DNA of 35,960 nt from Candidatus Heimdallarchaeota archaeon (GTDB lineage: Archaea > Asgardarchaeota > Heimdallarchaeia > Heimdallarchaeales > Heimdallarchaeaceae), in contig JAAFKJ010000120.1 in NCBI GenBank assembly GCA_021399395.1, forward strand, positions 1 to 35,960, given 5' to 3'. Both the position numbers and the translations under genes were made by a program. Under the pieces are notes generated by a model, which saw nothing but the letters and a program-made list of their open reading frames with translations, did not search any database and was not told where the DNA came from. Every line of letters begins with the position of its first letter. Positions within the stretch are counted from its first letter, which is position 1. Positions 8,998 through 17,617 of this stretch are shown piece by piece.

Positions 8998-9015
8998 CTA
9001 TATCTAATGATATAG
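8998..9015. promoter_or_regulatory. Perfect palindrome CTATATC-TAAT-GATATAG (putative operator 2)
   Basis: 7-bp perfect inverted repeat with 4-bp spacer, where the transcription start would fall relative to the TATA box. Confidence 0.5.
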
Positions 9016-9031
9016 AAATATGTGAGGATAA

Positions 9032-10807
9032 ATGAGCACTCAAGAAAACAACCTTTTCCAACCATGTTCTCCTAATGATTTCTATGGATTAAGAGAAATT
9101 CTTAGTGAGTTTAACAAAGTTGTTGAACAAATGAAGAAAGAAGAGGGAAGAACCCATTCCATTTTAGTTGTTGGTGATGAAGGAACAGGAAAAAGCTCTC
9201 TGTTATCAAAACTGCATTCGACTCTGATTGGAAGAAAGGATATTGGACATTCAATAACACTCATACCTGAAGAAAACATGATTTTGGGATTCTTCAAAGA
9301 GTGGAAAAATGCAATAGATGAACTGTCCCCTGATTGGCGTTCTATGATCGAAAAAGTTGGGAAGAAGAAACTAGGTGATGATTTACCAGCTTTGAAGGAG
9401 ACAATAAAAAAACAAAGTTCTCAATCTTACACTGAAGTAATGGTAAAATTATTCTTCGAAAATCTTGATAAAGTTGATCAAAAATTGAAAGAAACGCAAA
9501 CAAATCTGTTTTTCTTTTTTGACAACTTACATCTATTCAAATTAATGGATGTCCAAGAATTTTATCCTATTTTTTCCTCTATTATCAAGGAAATTGTAGA
9601 AAGAGGCTATAATATTGTAGTTATTCCCGCATTCAATGAACGTTTTCTTTATGACTTTGATTATGAGAAGAATTTAACAAACAATTCGCTTATATTGAGA
9701 ACAGAATCTCTTTCTGTATCCGAAACAGAAATTTTCTTACGAAGAAAAGCACCAGCGCTTCTAAATAAGGGTCTTTTAGACCTTGTAACTAACAGTCAAA
9801 GATCATTTTTTGATTTGAATTTAGGTACAGGTTTTGTTGAAACGGGATATGGAATCGATGACTTTGTGGAAAGAGATATTCCTGCTTTATTCAAACTTGA
9901 TGAAGATGAGGAAGCTGCATTGCTTGAAATGTCTTCCTATAATGAAAACCTCTTTCTTATAGAACAACTGACAGCTTATGTCCCACATGAAGCTTTGAAA
10001 TCACTTGAATCTAAAGGAATACTTTGGATCGGAACTAAACATGCTAGATTGTATCAAGAATCTTTGCTTACTGCTATGAAGTTCAGAATGAGACTCTTTA
10101 GTCCATTGACAACCTTAATGGTTTCATTAGATTCAATCTTGGATGATTTAGACAAGTTCATTGCTCCCACAGACAAAATGATAGCTCAGGTTTCAGAATT
10201 AACTGTTAAAATAAGAGATAGACTCGCTGACTTTGCTATAGCTGCAAAAGTAAAACGAGTTGCCAATATGTGCATTCAAAGAAAAATGTATCAAAGAGCA
10301 TATGACTTTGCATTGATCAATGCGATGCAATTTGAACAAATCAGTGAGCTAGAACAAGCAGGTGGATTCTGTGAGCAGATAGCAAGAGAATTTGAAGAGA
10401 AAAACTTCTATTTTGCAGCTAAACTCTACATGAAATCTGCATCGTATTATAGTGCTGTTGATGAAGAATTGAAGGCCAACAGATCATATGCAAGAGCAGC
10501 TGATCAGTTTGAAAAACAAGCGATGTCTCTACCAATTGAAACAAGTGAATATGCTGTTCGTGGGTATATGAAGTCCAGTTTAAACTGCTATAAGAGTATG
10601 GGAGATGCAACTAACTTTGAGAAAGTTAGAAAGAAAGCAATTGAGTTGTATGACCAAGATAGCATTCATCACAATTACTTTACCAATATGGTATATGAGA
10701 AAGAAGAAGAAAAAACTGTTCTAGAAATAGAACCTTCAAAAGAAGAAGAAACTGAGAAAGTAGAAGAAATCTCTATTGATAATATTGAAAAGGAGTTAGA
10801 TTTTTAG
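9032..10807 (+). CDS. STAND/AAA-family P-loop ATPase with C-terminal TPR/SNAP-like helical repeats
   Basis: FYGLREIL entry motif, Walker A GDEGTGKSS, Walker-B-like LFFFFDNLHLF. C-terminal helical repeats (NFYFAAKLYMKSASYYSAVDEELKANRSYARAADQFEKQA...GYMKSSLNCYKSMGD) followed by an acidic tail. Confidence 0.75.
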   Translation: MSTQENNLFQPCSPNDFYGLREILSEFNKVVEQMKKEEGRTHSILVVGDEGTGKSSLLSKLHSTLIGRKDIGHSITLIPEENMILGFFKEWKNAIDELSPDWRSMIEKVGKKKLGDDLPALKETIKKQSSQSYTEVMVKLFFENLDKVDQKLKETQTNLFFFFDNLHLFKLMDVQEFYPIFSSIIKEIVERGYNIVVIPAFNERFLYDFDYEKNLTNNSLILRTESLSVSETEIFLRRKAPALLNKGLLDLVTNSQRSFFDLNLGTGFVETGYGIDDFVERDIPALFKLDEDEEAALLEMSSYNENLFLIEQLTAYVPHEALKSLESKGILWIGTKHARLYQESLLTAMKFRMRLFSPLTTLMVSLDSILDDLDKFIAPTDKMIAQVSELTVKIRDRLADFAIAAKVKRVANMCIQRKMYQRAYDFALINAMQFEQISELEQAGGFCEQIAREFEEKNFYFAAKLYMKSASYYSAVDEELKANRSYARAADQFEKQAMSLPIETSEYAVRGYMKSSLNCYKSMGDATNFEKVRKKAIELYDQDSIHHNYFTNMVYEKEEEKTVLEIEPSKEEETEKVEEISIDNIEKELDF

Positions 10808-10817
10808 GTGAAATGAA

Positions 10818-12272
10818 ATGTCTGAACGAATAATAAAAGATTTAGATAAATTGAGAAGAGATATAGGAAATCTAGATGGAGAAATAACTAATTTCAGAGA
10901 ATCTCTAGATAATTTGCAAGAGTTGCATCAATTCTATCAGACTCTAGCAACTTTAGTTCAAAATAAATTCATAGGTTTGAATGAGAAGTTGCGTGCGTTA
11001 ATAGAAGAAAACAAAAATGCATTAGATGAGTCAATTATTTCTTCGACTTCAACAGAAAGGAAGTTGATAGATGAATGGACAACTACCCAAACTGAATTTG
11101 TGGGTAGTAAGTTAGATTCAACCAAAACTGAATTAGCAAAACTGCAAGATTCCATAGTGTCTCTTTTAACAGAAAGTAGAACGAATTTTGAGGATTATTC
11201 AAAATCATTTAGTCAAAAATTAACAACCACTCTAGGATCCCATGAGAAGGATCTAGAACGCTTGGCGAACAATCAGGTTAACGCATTTAGAAAAGCAGTT
11301 GACGATGTGAAGGAAAACGCAAACCAGATAAAAACAACTAATCTTTCTTCATTCCAGAAGAATACAGAGGATATGAGAAAGCAGCTTGATACGAATATTA
11401 ACATTGCTGAAAACATTATGCAAGAATCTATTGAGCACATGCGTTCTGAATATGGAGATAAATTGACTGAAAATATGGAATCTATATTTGAAAGTTTCAA
11501 TCGAATTAAAAGCGAGCTTGGTCAATTGGTTAGTAACGCAGTGCAAAGAATTCAAGCTGAGCTTTCTGGGGTTACAGATACTATGGACAAATACCTAATT
11601 GATGAGATTGCTAAAATTCAAGATGTTCTCGCTGAATATGAAACAGGTATGATCGACGTCAATGAGGTTGCATTAACTAATTTTAACACTTCTAAAGATT
11701 CAATGCTTGACACTTTTGATACTTTGACAAAAGACCAATATAATACTAAAAACTCTGAATTATCTGAGTTTGAAACAGAGTTTAACAAAGAAGTTGACGG
11801 AATTTTAGTGACCTTATCAGATCAATCTGATACAGTTAAGGGTGAAATTAAAGAATATGTTTCAAACGAACAATCTGATTTGAGTAATCATTTTGAATCA
11901 ATTTTATCGGATATAACAACAAAAATCGATGGTATTCAAAAAGATGCCAACAAGTTAGTAACAGATAAAACTGCTAGTATTGAGGAAGATGTGGTTAGTT
12001 TGAAAACATCTATTGATCGAACTACTCAACAGATAACTTCCCAAATTGACTCAGCTCAAAAAGATGCTTCAGCAGCGGTCGTATCACTATCATCTAACGC
12101 TAAAAGCAGAATCTCTGAGACTCAAAATTCTACAATTTCAGATCTTGAAATTGAAGCTAAGAGTCATATCAAGGGCGCTGAGCAAGCGGAAAAAATGAAG
12201 AAAGATATGGTTGGAAAAATAGAGAAGTTAGAAAGAACTCTCGAAATTATGAAAAATGAATTAGGATCGTGA
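10818..12272 (+). CDS. Coiled-coil protein (484 aa)
   Basis: Almost entirely heptad-like polar/aliphatic sequence lacking Cys; 10 nt downstream of the ATPase gene. Confidence 0.8.
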   Translation: MSERIIKDLDKLRRDIGNLDGEITNFRESLDNLQELHQFYQTLATLVQNKFIGLNEKLRALIEENKNALDESIISSTSTERKLIDEWTTTQTEFVGSKLDSTKTELAKLQDSIVSLLTESRTNFEDYSKSFSQKLTTTLGSHEKDLERLANNQVNAFRKAVDDVKENANQIKTTNLSSFQKNTEDMRKQLDTNINIAENIMQESIEHMRSEYGDKLTENMESIFESFNRIKSELGQLVSNAVQRIQAELSGVTDTMDKYLIDEIAKIQDVLAEYETGMIDVNEVALTNFNTSKDSMLDTFDTLTKDQYNTKNSELSEFETEFNKEVDGILVTLSDQSDTVKGEIKEYVSNEQSDLSNHFESILSDITTKIDGIQKDANKLVTDKTASIEEDVVSLKTSIDRTTQQITSQIDSAQKDASAAVVSLSSNAKSRISETQNSTISDLEIEAKSHIKGAEQAEKMKKDMVGKIEKLERTLEIMKNELGS

Positions 12273-12277
12273 ACTAA

Positions 12278-15200
12278 ATGGAATCAACACTAGAAAATCT
12301 TGGTTTATCAAAAGATGAGGTTCAAGTATATGCAACAATTGTTCAATACGGTTATAGAACCTTAGGACAAATACAATCTTACTATAAACAACCAGCAGAT
12401 ATAATTAATGCAGCTTTATCAAGTTTAGCTGGTAAAGGTTACATAAAAGAGATCAAGGCTAAAAATCAATCAGGAACTCCTTATTTTATACCGCTTCCAC
12501 CTCAAATTAAATTGACGGAAGATGTATCTATACGTCTTGAAAATGAATTAAAAGCTCTAAGCGATGATGTAAAAGCTGATTGGAATAAGACAATGGTTAA
12601 TTTCAGGTCTCAACTAACAACATTTCATAATAAAATAACTGAAGATGTTGATGGACACGCAACTGAGATTACAGCAACTGCTGCAAAATTCTTAGAATCT
12701 CTTGCTAGTGTTGTTTCCTCTGGAAAAGCTGAAACATCTGAAATAATCGGTCGATTGAAGACAGAGACTTCTTCAATTTCCTCCACAAATAGCGATGCAA
12801 TAGCAAAAACTGCTCAAAGAGTGAAAGATAATGTTCAAACATCCTTTGATTCTACTATTCATAAAATTGGTGAGCATCATGATTCTTTCAAACTAAAGAT
12901 TGAGGAAACTCTTAGTTCTCTACAAACTGAACATGATACAAGGACACAAGCTCAGCTGGACGCACTTCTAGAAAAAGTAGAGGGAATTAAAGAGAGTTTA
13001 ATTGTTCAAGTAGAGGAATTTAATGCAACTGCCGCTGGGCAAAAAACACTTATTGATACAATGACAGATGAGACTGTTAAGAAAATTTCAACAGATTCAT
13101 CTGCAGTTTCAAGAGATTCATCAAAGAAGCTTTCTGATACAGTTAACAAAATCATCTCAAATTATGAGAATAAATTGGATGAATATCAAGCAAAAGTCAA
13201 AGAAATCTTAGTGTCGCTGAATGATGAACTGAAAAAACTTGAAGAAGCAACAACCAATAGAATAAGAACTTCAATTGATAAATCAAAAGAAACAGCAGTT
13301 AATATCCTGAAAGAAAATGAGACCAACTTTGTTGATTTACTCAATGTTACAAAAGTTGATTCTGTTGAGAAATTAGGAAAGCTCATCACGCAAACAGAAG
13401 CTAAAACAGAGGAAATGAAAGGAAAATTAAGTAACGATTTAACTTCCTATCTGAAAGATTTCAAGAAGAATAGCGATAGTCTTCTATCTTTGCTTAACTC
13501 TGGAATAGAAAATGGTTTTACTCTATTTGAAGAAAATCTATCTTCTTCAATTGAAAACGTTAGTAACCAGATAGAACAATTTGTAGAAGAAATAATGTCT
13601 GTTTTCAAAGAATCAACTAATACTTATCTAGAAAAATTATCTAAAACTACAACCAAATACGAGAAAACTTTGAAAGGCAGAAAAGAAAAATTCCTTACTT
13701 CACACGAGGAGTTTCAGGAAGGTTTTGTCAATCATATTACCGAGTTAAAGACTTCCGTAATATCAAATATTGAGAAAAATGTTAATGAGAATGATGAGAC
13801 TATTAAGAATCTCTTAACTCAAAATGAAAATAAGTTCATTGCAGATGTTGAGACTTTCTTAGATGAATTTTCAAAAAGAGGAAGAGATGTAAGAGATGAG
13901 GTTCCAAATATAGTTCAAATCAACTATCAAGCAAGTCTCGATAGATTGAATGAACTAGATGACCAACTGAAATCAACGATCACTAAAATAGAGTCGATTA
14001 ATGAAGCATTCCAAGGTTTGGAAGAGAAACAACTGCAAAAAGTGTTTGGAAAAGATGAAGGACCAAAGATGGCTCAGTTAATCGGAAGTATGAGAAGAGA
14101 TATTGAAATAGTGAAGGAAAGCGTAGGAACAAAAGTCGGAGAGATGATTCAAACCTTTTCTAGTTCAATGACTTCCTTATCCAGTGAAATTTTTGATAAG
14201 TTGAATTCCAAACTGGAAGATCTTTCAAGCTTTACATCTAGTACAGTTCAGGCAACCGGTCAGACTTTTGATAACTCTAGAACTCAAATTAACAAGCAAT
14301 TTAATGAATCCTTGGCAGATATGAAGAACACAATAAACGAAACATATGGTACTTATGAAGAACAGTTCAATGAACTACAAGGTACAAGCACCAAAGCATT
14401 GTCAGATGTAGTAGGTGCCGAGTCTAAGGCTTTTACTGAAGTAACTAAATCAATAAGTGGATCACTGGATGAACTTCTTACACCCTCCGATACAGCCGAT
14501 GATGGTAGCGAACAACCTGCTGTTCATGTTACAATTAAAGAAGGATTAGATGCTCTTCAAACAACTAAACAAGAAATATTTGAACTTATGAAGAAAAACA
14601 ATGCTGAAGTTACAACAAAACTTCAGGAGACTCTTAAGACCAATATCGATGAGCACTCTCAACTTGTAACCAAAACCACTGCAACTATGGATAAAACAAT
14701 GAAATCCCTGCAAAGTGAATTTGCATCAGCTAAAAACGCACTTGATACAGATGTTTCTGTCGCTTTAGACGAAGCAGCCAAGAATTACAGCGTACAAACT
14801 GCAAAAGTTGAAGGGGAAATTAGCAATTTAATCGAACAAGATGTCCAACAATTTATGGAAAATACTGAAGATGTGATTGCTGAACTGAATGTATCTCCTG
14901 AGAAATCCTCTCAATTAGATGAAGCTATTGCACAAACTAAAGGAGAACTACAGAAAGTTGGTAGTAGTTATCCAAACTGGATAAAAGCAGACACTGATTC
15001 TTTTGCATCATCACTTGGAACTACAATAGCAGAATTTCAAGAAAGTGCACAAAAAGAGTTAGATACATTATATGTAAGAGTTCAAAGTGATTTACAGAAA
15101 TCATATGATCGTATGGATACAGATTTTGTAAATAATGTAACAGAAATTCAAGGTGAGTTTGACAAAGAAAGGAATGATTACGAGTTAAATATCACACATC

Positions 15201-16051
15201 AGATAAATAGTTTTATCACCAATTCGGATTCAAATTCTTCTGCTTTGGTAACCAATATTCAAGGAACTAAAGATGCTCTAACAGAAGCCATAACCACAGG
15301 AGATAATACAGTTAATGCTGATCTTGGTAACTTAGAAAAAACTCTTACAGATTTATTTGATTCATACCTGGGTTCATTTGAAGAAAAATTGAATGCAGCT
15401 GAAACTGAATCTAAAATTGTTGAAGCTCAGAAAGAACAATATAATTCCAAACTTATGGGATTCAAAGAGGAATTCATCAAAGGCACTCAAAAAGAAATAG
15501 AGAGTGTAGATGCGAATGTCTCTGGGACCTTGAGTTCTATACCAAACAAAATCAGTGGAGCACTCGATGCAACAGGTGAGTCAATGAAACTAATCAAGAG
15601 TGTCCTTACTCTTGGTTCAGGAATTGAACCCAGTCCAATAGAGGATATGTGGATTGTAACTGGAACTGAACAGGTAAATGGGACTATGATGTCTCTATTG
15701 AGAAATACTAAATCTTCAGCAACCATTATCTGTCCAAGAATCAACTGGATAGATCCCGAATTTATAGAAACTTTTGCAAGAAAACTAGAACTTGTAACAA
15801 ATACCTCAATTCATACGGAAGAAGATAAAGCTATCTTAAGTAAGTTGTTAGGGATGGGCAATGTAGTAGTTAAAGACGATCCTAACCTAACTGTAATGAT
15901 GGCAACCAGAGATGGTATTGAAGAAGGTTTCTTAGGACACAAGGCTCCAAGTGGAGAACCTCTTTTAATCGTAACTTTCAATGAAAAAATGGTTGGAGAG
16001 ATTACCAAGATTTACTATGACTTCAGAAGTAGAGCTCCTATACGACAATAG
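12278..16051 (+). CDS. Giant coiled-coil protein with N-terminal TrmB-like wHTH and C-terminal TrmB-effector/PLD-like domain
   Basis: wHTH about aa 1-86 (LENLGLSKDEVQVYATIVQYGYRTLGQIQSYYKQPADIINAALSSLAGKGYIKE), about 1000 aa of heptad-rich sequence, C-terminus from about aa 1114 (IEDMWIVTGTEQVNGTMMSLLRNTKSSATIICPRI...). 5 nt downstream of the previous gene. Confidence 0.8.
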   Translation: MESTLENLGLSKDEVQVYATIVQYGYRTLGQIQSYYKQPADIINAALSSLAGKGYIKEIKAKNQSGTPYFIPLPPQIKLTEDVSIRLENELKALSDDVKADWNKTMVNFRSQLTTFHNKITEDVDGHATEITATAAKFLESLASVVSSGKAETSEIIGRLKTETSSISSTNSDAIAKTAQRVKDNVQTSFDSTIHKIGEHHDSFKLKIEETLSSLQTEHDTRTQAQLDALLEKVEGIKESLIVQVEEFNATAAGQKTLIDTMTDETVKKISTDSSAVSRDSSKKLSDTVNKIISNYENKLDEYQAKVKEILVSLNDELKKLEEATTNRIRTSIDKSKETAVNILKENETNFVDLLNVTKVDSVEKLGKLITQTEAKTEEMKGKLSNDLTSYLKDFKKNSDSLLSLLNSGIENGFTLFEENLSSSIENVSNQIEQFVEEIMSVFKESTNTYLEKLSKTTTKYEKTLKGRKEKFLTSHEEFQEGFVNHITELKTSVISNIEKNVNENDETIKNLLTQNENKFIADVETFLDEFSKRGRDVRDEVPNIVQINYQASLDRLNELDDQLKSTITKIESINEAFQGLEEKQLQKVFGKDEGPKMAQLIGSMRRDIEIVKESVGTKVGEMIQTFSSSMTSLSSEIFDKLNSKLEDLSSFTSSTVQATGQTFDNSRTQINKQFNESLADMKNTINETYGTYEEQFNELQGTSTKALSDVVGAESKAFTEVTKSISGSLDELLTPSDTADDGSEQPAVHVTIKEGLDALQTTKQEIFELMKKNNAEVTTKLQETLKTNIDEHSQLVTKTTATMDKTMKSLQSEFASAKNALDTDVSVALDEAAKNYSVQTAKVEGEISNLIEQDVQQFMENTEDVIAELNVSPEKSSQLDEAIAQTKGELQKVGSSYPNWIKADTDSFASSLGTTIAEFQESAQKELDTLYVRVQSDLQKSYDRMDTDFVNNVTEIQGEFDKERNDYELNITHQINSFITNSDSNSSALVTNIQGTKDALTEAITTGDNTVNADLGNLEKTLTDLFDSYLGSFEEKLNAAETESKIVEAQKEQYNSKLMGFKEEFIKGTQKEIESVDANVSGTLSSIPNKISGALDATGESMKLIKSVLTLGSGIEPSPIEDMWIVTGTEQVNGTMMSLLRNTKSSATIICPRINWIDPEFIETFARKLELVTNTSIHTEEDKAILSKLLGMGNVVVKDDPNLTVMMATRDGIEEGFLGHKAPSGEPLLIVTFNEKMVGEITKIYYDFRSRAPIRQ

Positions 16052-16097
16052 TATTTCTTCTTTTTCCTTTCTTTTTAATTTTTCATTCATTTTTCTT
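16052..16097 (+). terminator. T-rich archaeal-type termination region
   Basis: tatttcttctttttcctttctttttaatttttcattcatttttctt directly after the 1257-aa ORF. Confidence 0.45.
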
Positions 16098-16114
16098 ACA
16101 GCACTTCTGTAAGA
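16094..16114. promoter_or_regulatory. Perfect inverted repeat TCTTACAG-CACTT-CTGTAAGA
   Basis: 8-bp perfect stem, 5-nt spacer, followed by TTTTTA, just upstream of the next TATA-like element. Terminator or operator. Confidence 0.5.
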
Positions 16115-16134
16115 TTTTTATGTGCATATTCTGC

Positions 16135-16147
16135 TTATATATTATAA
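16135..16147 (+). promoter_or_regulatory. Putative TATA box (ttatatattataa) for the 16161 gene
   Basis: 14-26 nt from the ATG, a spacing consistent with a leaderless transcript. Confidence 0.5.
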
Positions 16148-16160
16148 GGCGTAGATTCGA

Positions 16161-16526
16161 ATGTGGAGAATGCAACCTTGCCCCATGCACAGAGAGATTG
16201 AAAACACCACTTATTGTGTCTTAGATGATGAATTTGAGATGATTCTTCTAATTTCATTCTATGATCCTGACGAGCTCTTTGCTGCAGATTTGGATGAATT
16301 TGCCAATCCTACATTTTGTTTAAACGCAGTAGTTGCTGATGAGTCGGGTTTTATCTTTTGTCCAACCAAAAATAAGCGAATTGAGATAAGAGGAAAACCT
16401 ATTGCTCACAAAGTCTATGAGAATACAAGAGAAACACTATTGTTTATGGATCCTGAGGCTCAGGGTTGTTCTGACTGTTTGTATAAAGCTTTTGTTGCTT
16501 TAATAAAAAGTTTAGAAGAGATGTAA
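16161..16526 (+). CDS. Conserved-looking small protein of unknown function with several Cys
   Basis: 121 aa starting MWRMQPCPMHREIENTTYC with CSDC near the C-terminus; good upstream TATA-like element. Confidence 0.65.
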   Translation: MWRMQPCPMHREIENTTYCVLDDEFEMILLISFYDPDELFAADLDEFANPTFCLNAVVADESGFIFCPTKNKRIEIRGKPIAHKVYENTRETLLFMDPEAQGCSDCLYKAFVALIKSLEEM

Positions 16527-17537
16527 TTATTTCTCTCCTAGAATATATTTTGTAAGTCCAATCATTCTGTTTGAATACCCTGTTTCATTGTCATACCATG
16601 CGATAACTTTCACTTGGTTTTTGTGACACATAGTTAGAGATAGATCAACAGTTGCTGAGAATTTTACACCATTGTAATCCGTTGAAACTAAGGGCTCATC
16701 AGAAACAGCAAGAATACCTTTCAGTTCTCCTTCTGCAGCTTTCTTGAATATATCATTCACTTCTTCAACAGTTGTTTCTTTATCAAGTGTATATACTGCA
16801 TCAATCAAAGACACATTAGGTGTTGGAACTCTGATAGACATTGCTTGAAGTTTTCCTTCTAAGTGTGGGAGAACTTTACCTACAGCTTTGGCAGCACCTG
16901 TAGATGTTGGGATCATTGATAGCGCAGCAGAGCGAGCTCTACGCAGATCACCATGGGGTAGATCTAGTATTCTTTGATCAGTTGTATAAGAGTGAATAGT
17001 TGTCATAAAACCAGATTGAATACCAAAAGCTTGATCTAAAATTTTTGTTACTGGTGCATAACAGTTAGTTGTGCAGCTTGCATTCGAGATAATTTTATGT
17101 TCTTCTGGATCGAATTTCTCTTCATTAACACCAAGAACAAAAGGAGGAATAGGTTTGATTACTCCTTTATCAGGAGCTGAAAGAATAACTCTCTTAACAC
17201 CTCTTTCAAGATGTTTGGAAGCTAATTCGTAAGTACGGAATACACCTACACACTCAAAAACCAATTCAGCCCCCCATTTATCCCATGGGATGTTTGCAGG
17301 GTCTCTTTCCTTAGAAATTGGTATTTCCTTGCCTTTCACTTTGAGTGAGTTTTCAGATGCCTTTACATCATATGGAAATTTACCGTGAACACTATCATAT
17401 TTGAGGAGATGTGCCATAGTCTTAGAATCACCAATATCGTTGATTCCAACTACTTCTATTTCAGAATCATCAAAAGCTGCTCTGAAAATACCTCTTCCTA
17501 TTCTTCCAAAACCGTTTATACCTACACGTAATTTCAT
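16527..17537 (-). CDS. gap: Glyceraldehyde-3-phosphate dehydrogenase, class I (bacterial/eukaryotic type)
   Basis: RVGINGFGRIGRGIFRAAF, SNASCTTNCYAPV, HSYTTDQRILD, WYDNETGYSNRM. Confidence 0.97.
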   Translation of the reverse strand: MKLRVGINGFGRIGRGIFRAAFDDSEIEVVGINDIGDSKTMAHLLKYDSVHGKFPYDVKASENSLKVKGKEIPISKERDPANIPWDKWGAELVFECVGVFRTYELASKHLERGVKRVILSAPDKGVIKPIPPFVLGVNEEKFDPEEHKIISNASCTTNCYAPVTKILDQAFGIQSGFMTTIHSYTTDQRILDLPHGDLRRARSAALSMIPTSTGAAKAVGKVLPHLEGKLQAMSIRVPTPNVSLIDAVYTLDKETTVEEVNDIFKKAAEGELKGILAVSDEPLVSTDYNGVKFSATVDLSLTMCHKNQVKVIAWYDNETGYSNRMIGLTKYILGEK

Positions 17538-17617
17538 GTATTCACCAAGAAATCACTACTAAATAAATACTACTCTTAAATCAAATAAAAAAGTGAAGGA
17601 AAAAAAATCCTTCAAAA

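Noticed and set aside
9032-16051. Interpretation as an SMC/MukBEF/Wadjet-type condensin
   Set aside because: No split ABC heads, hinge, kleisin or TOPRIM nuclease visible; the ATPase is a separate STAND/AAA-like protein and the coiled coil carries a TrmB-like wHTH.
9032-16051. Interpretation as chemotaxis receptor/signalling genes because of MCP-like coil composition
   Set aside because: No TM helices, HAMP or conserved MCP hairpin-tip motif seen; no che genes nearby.
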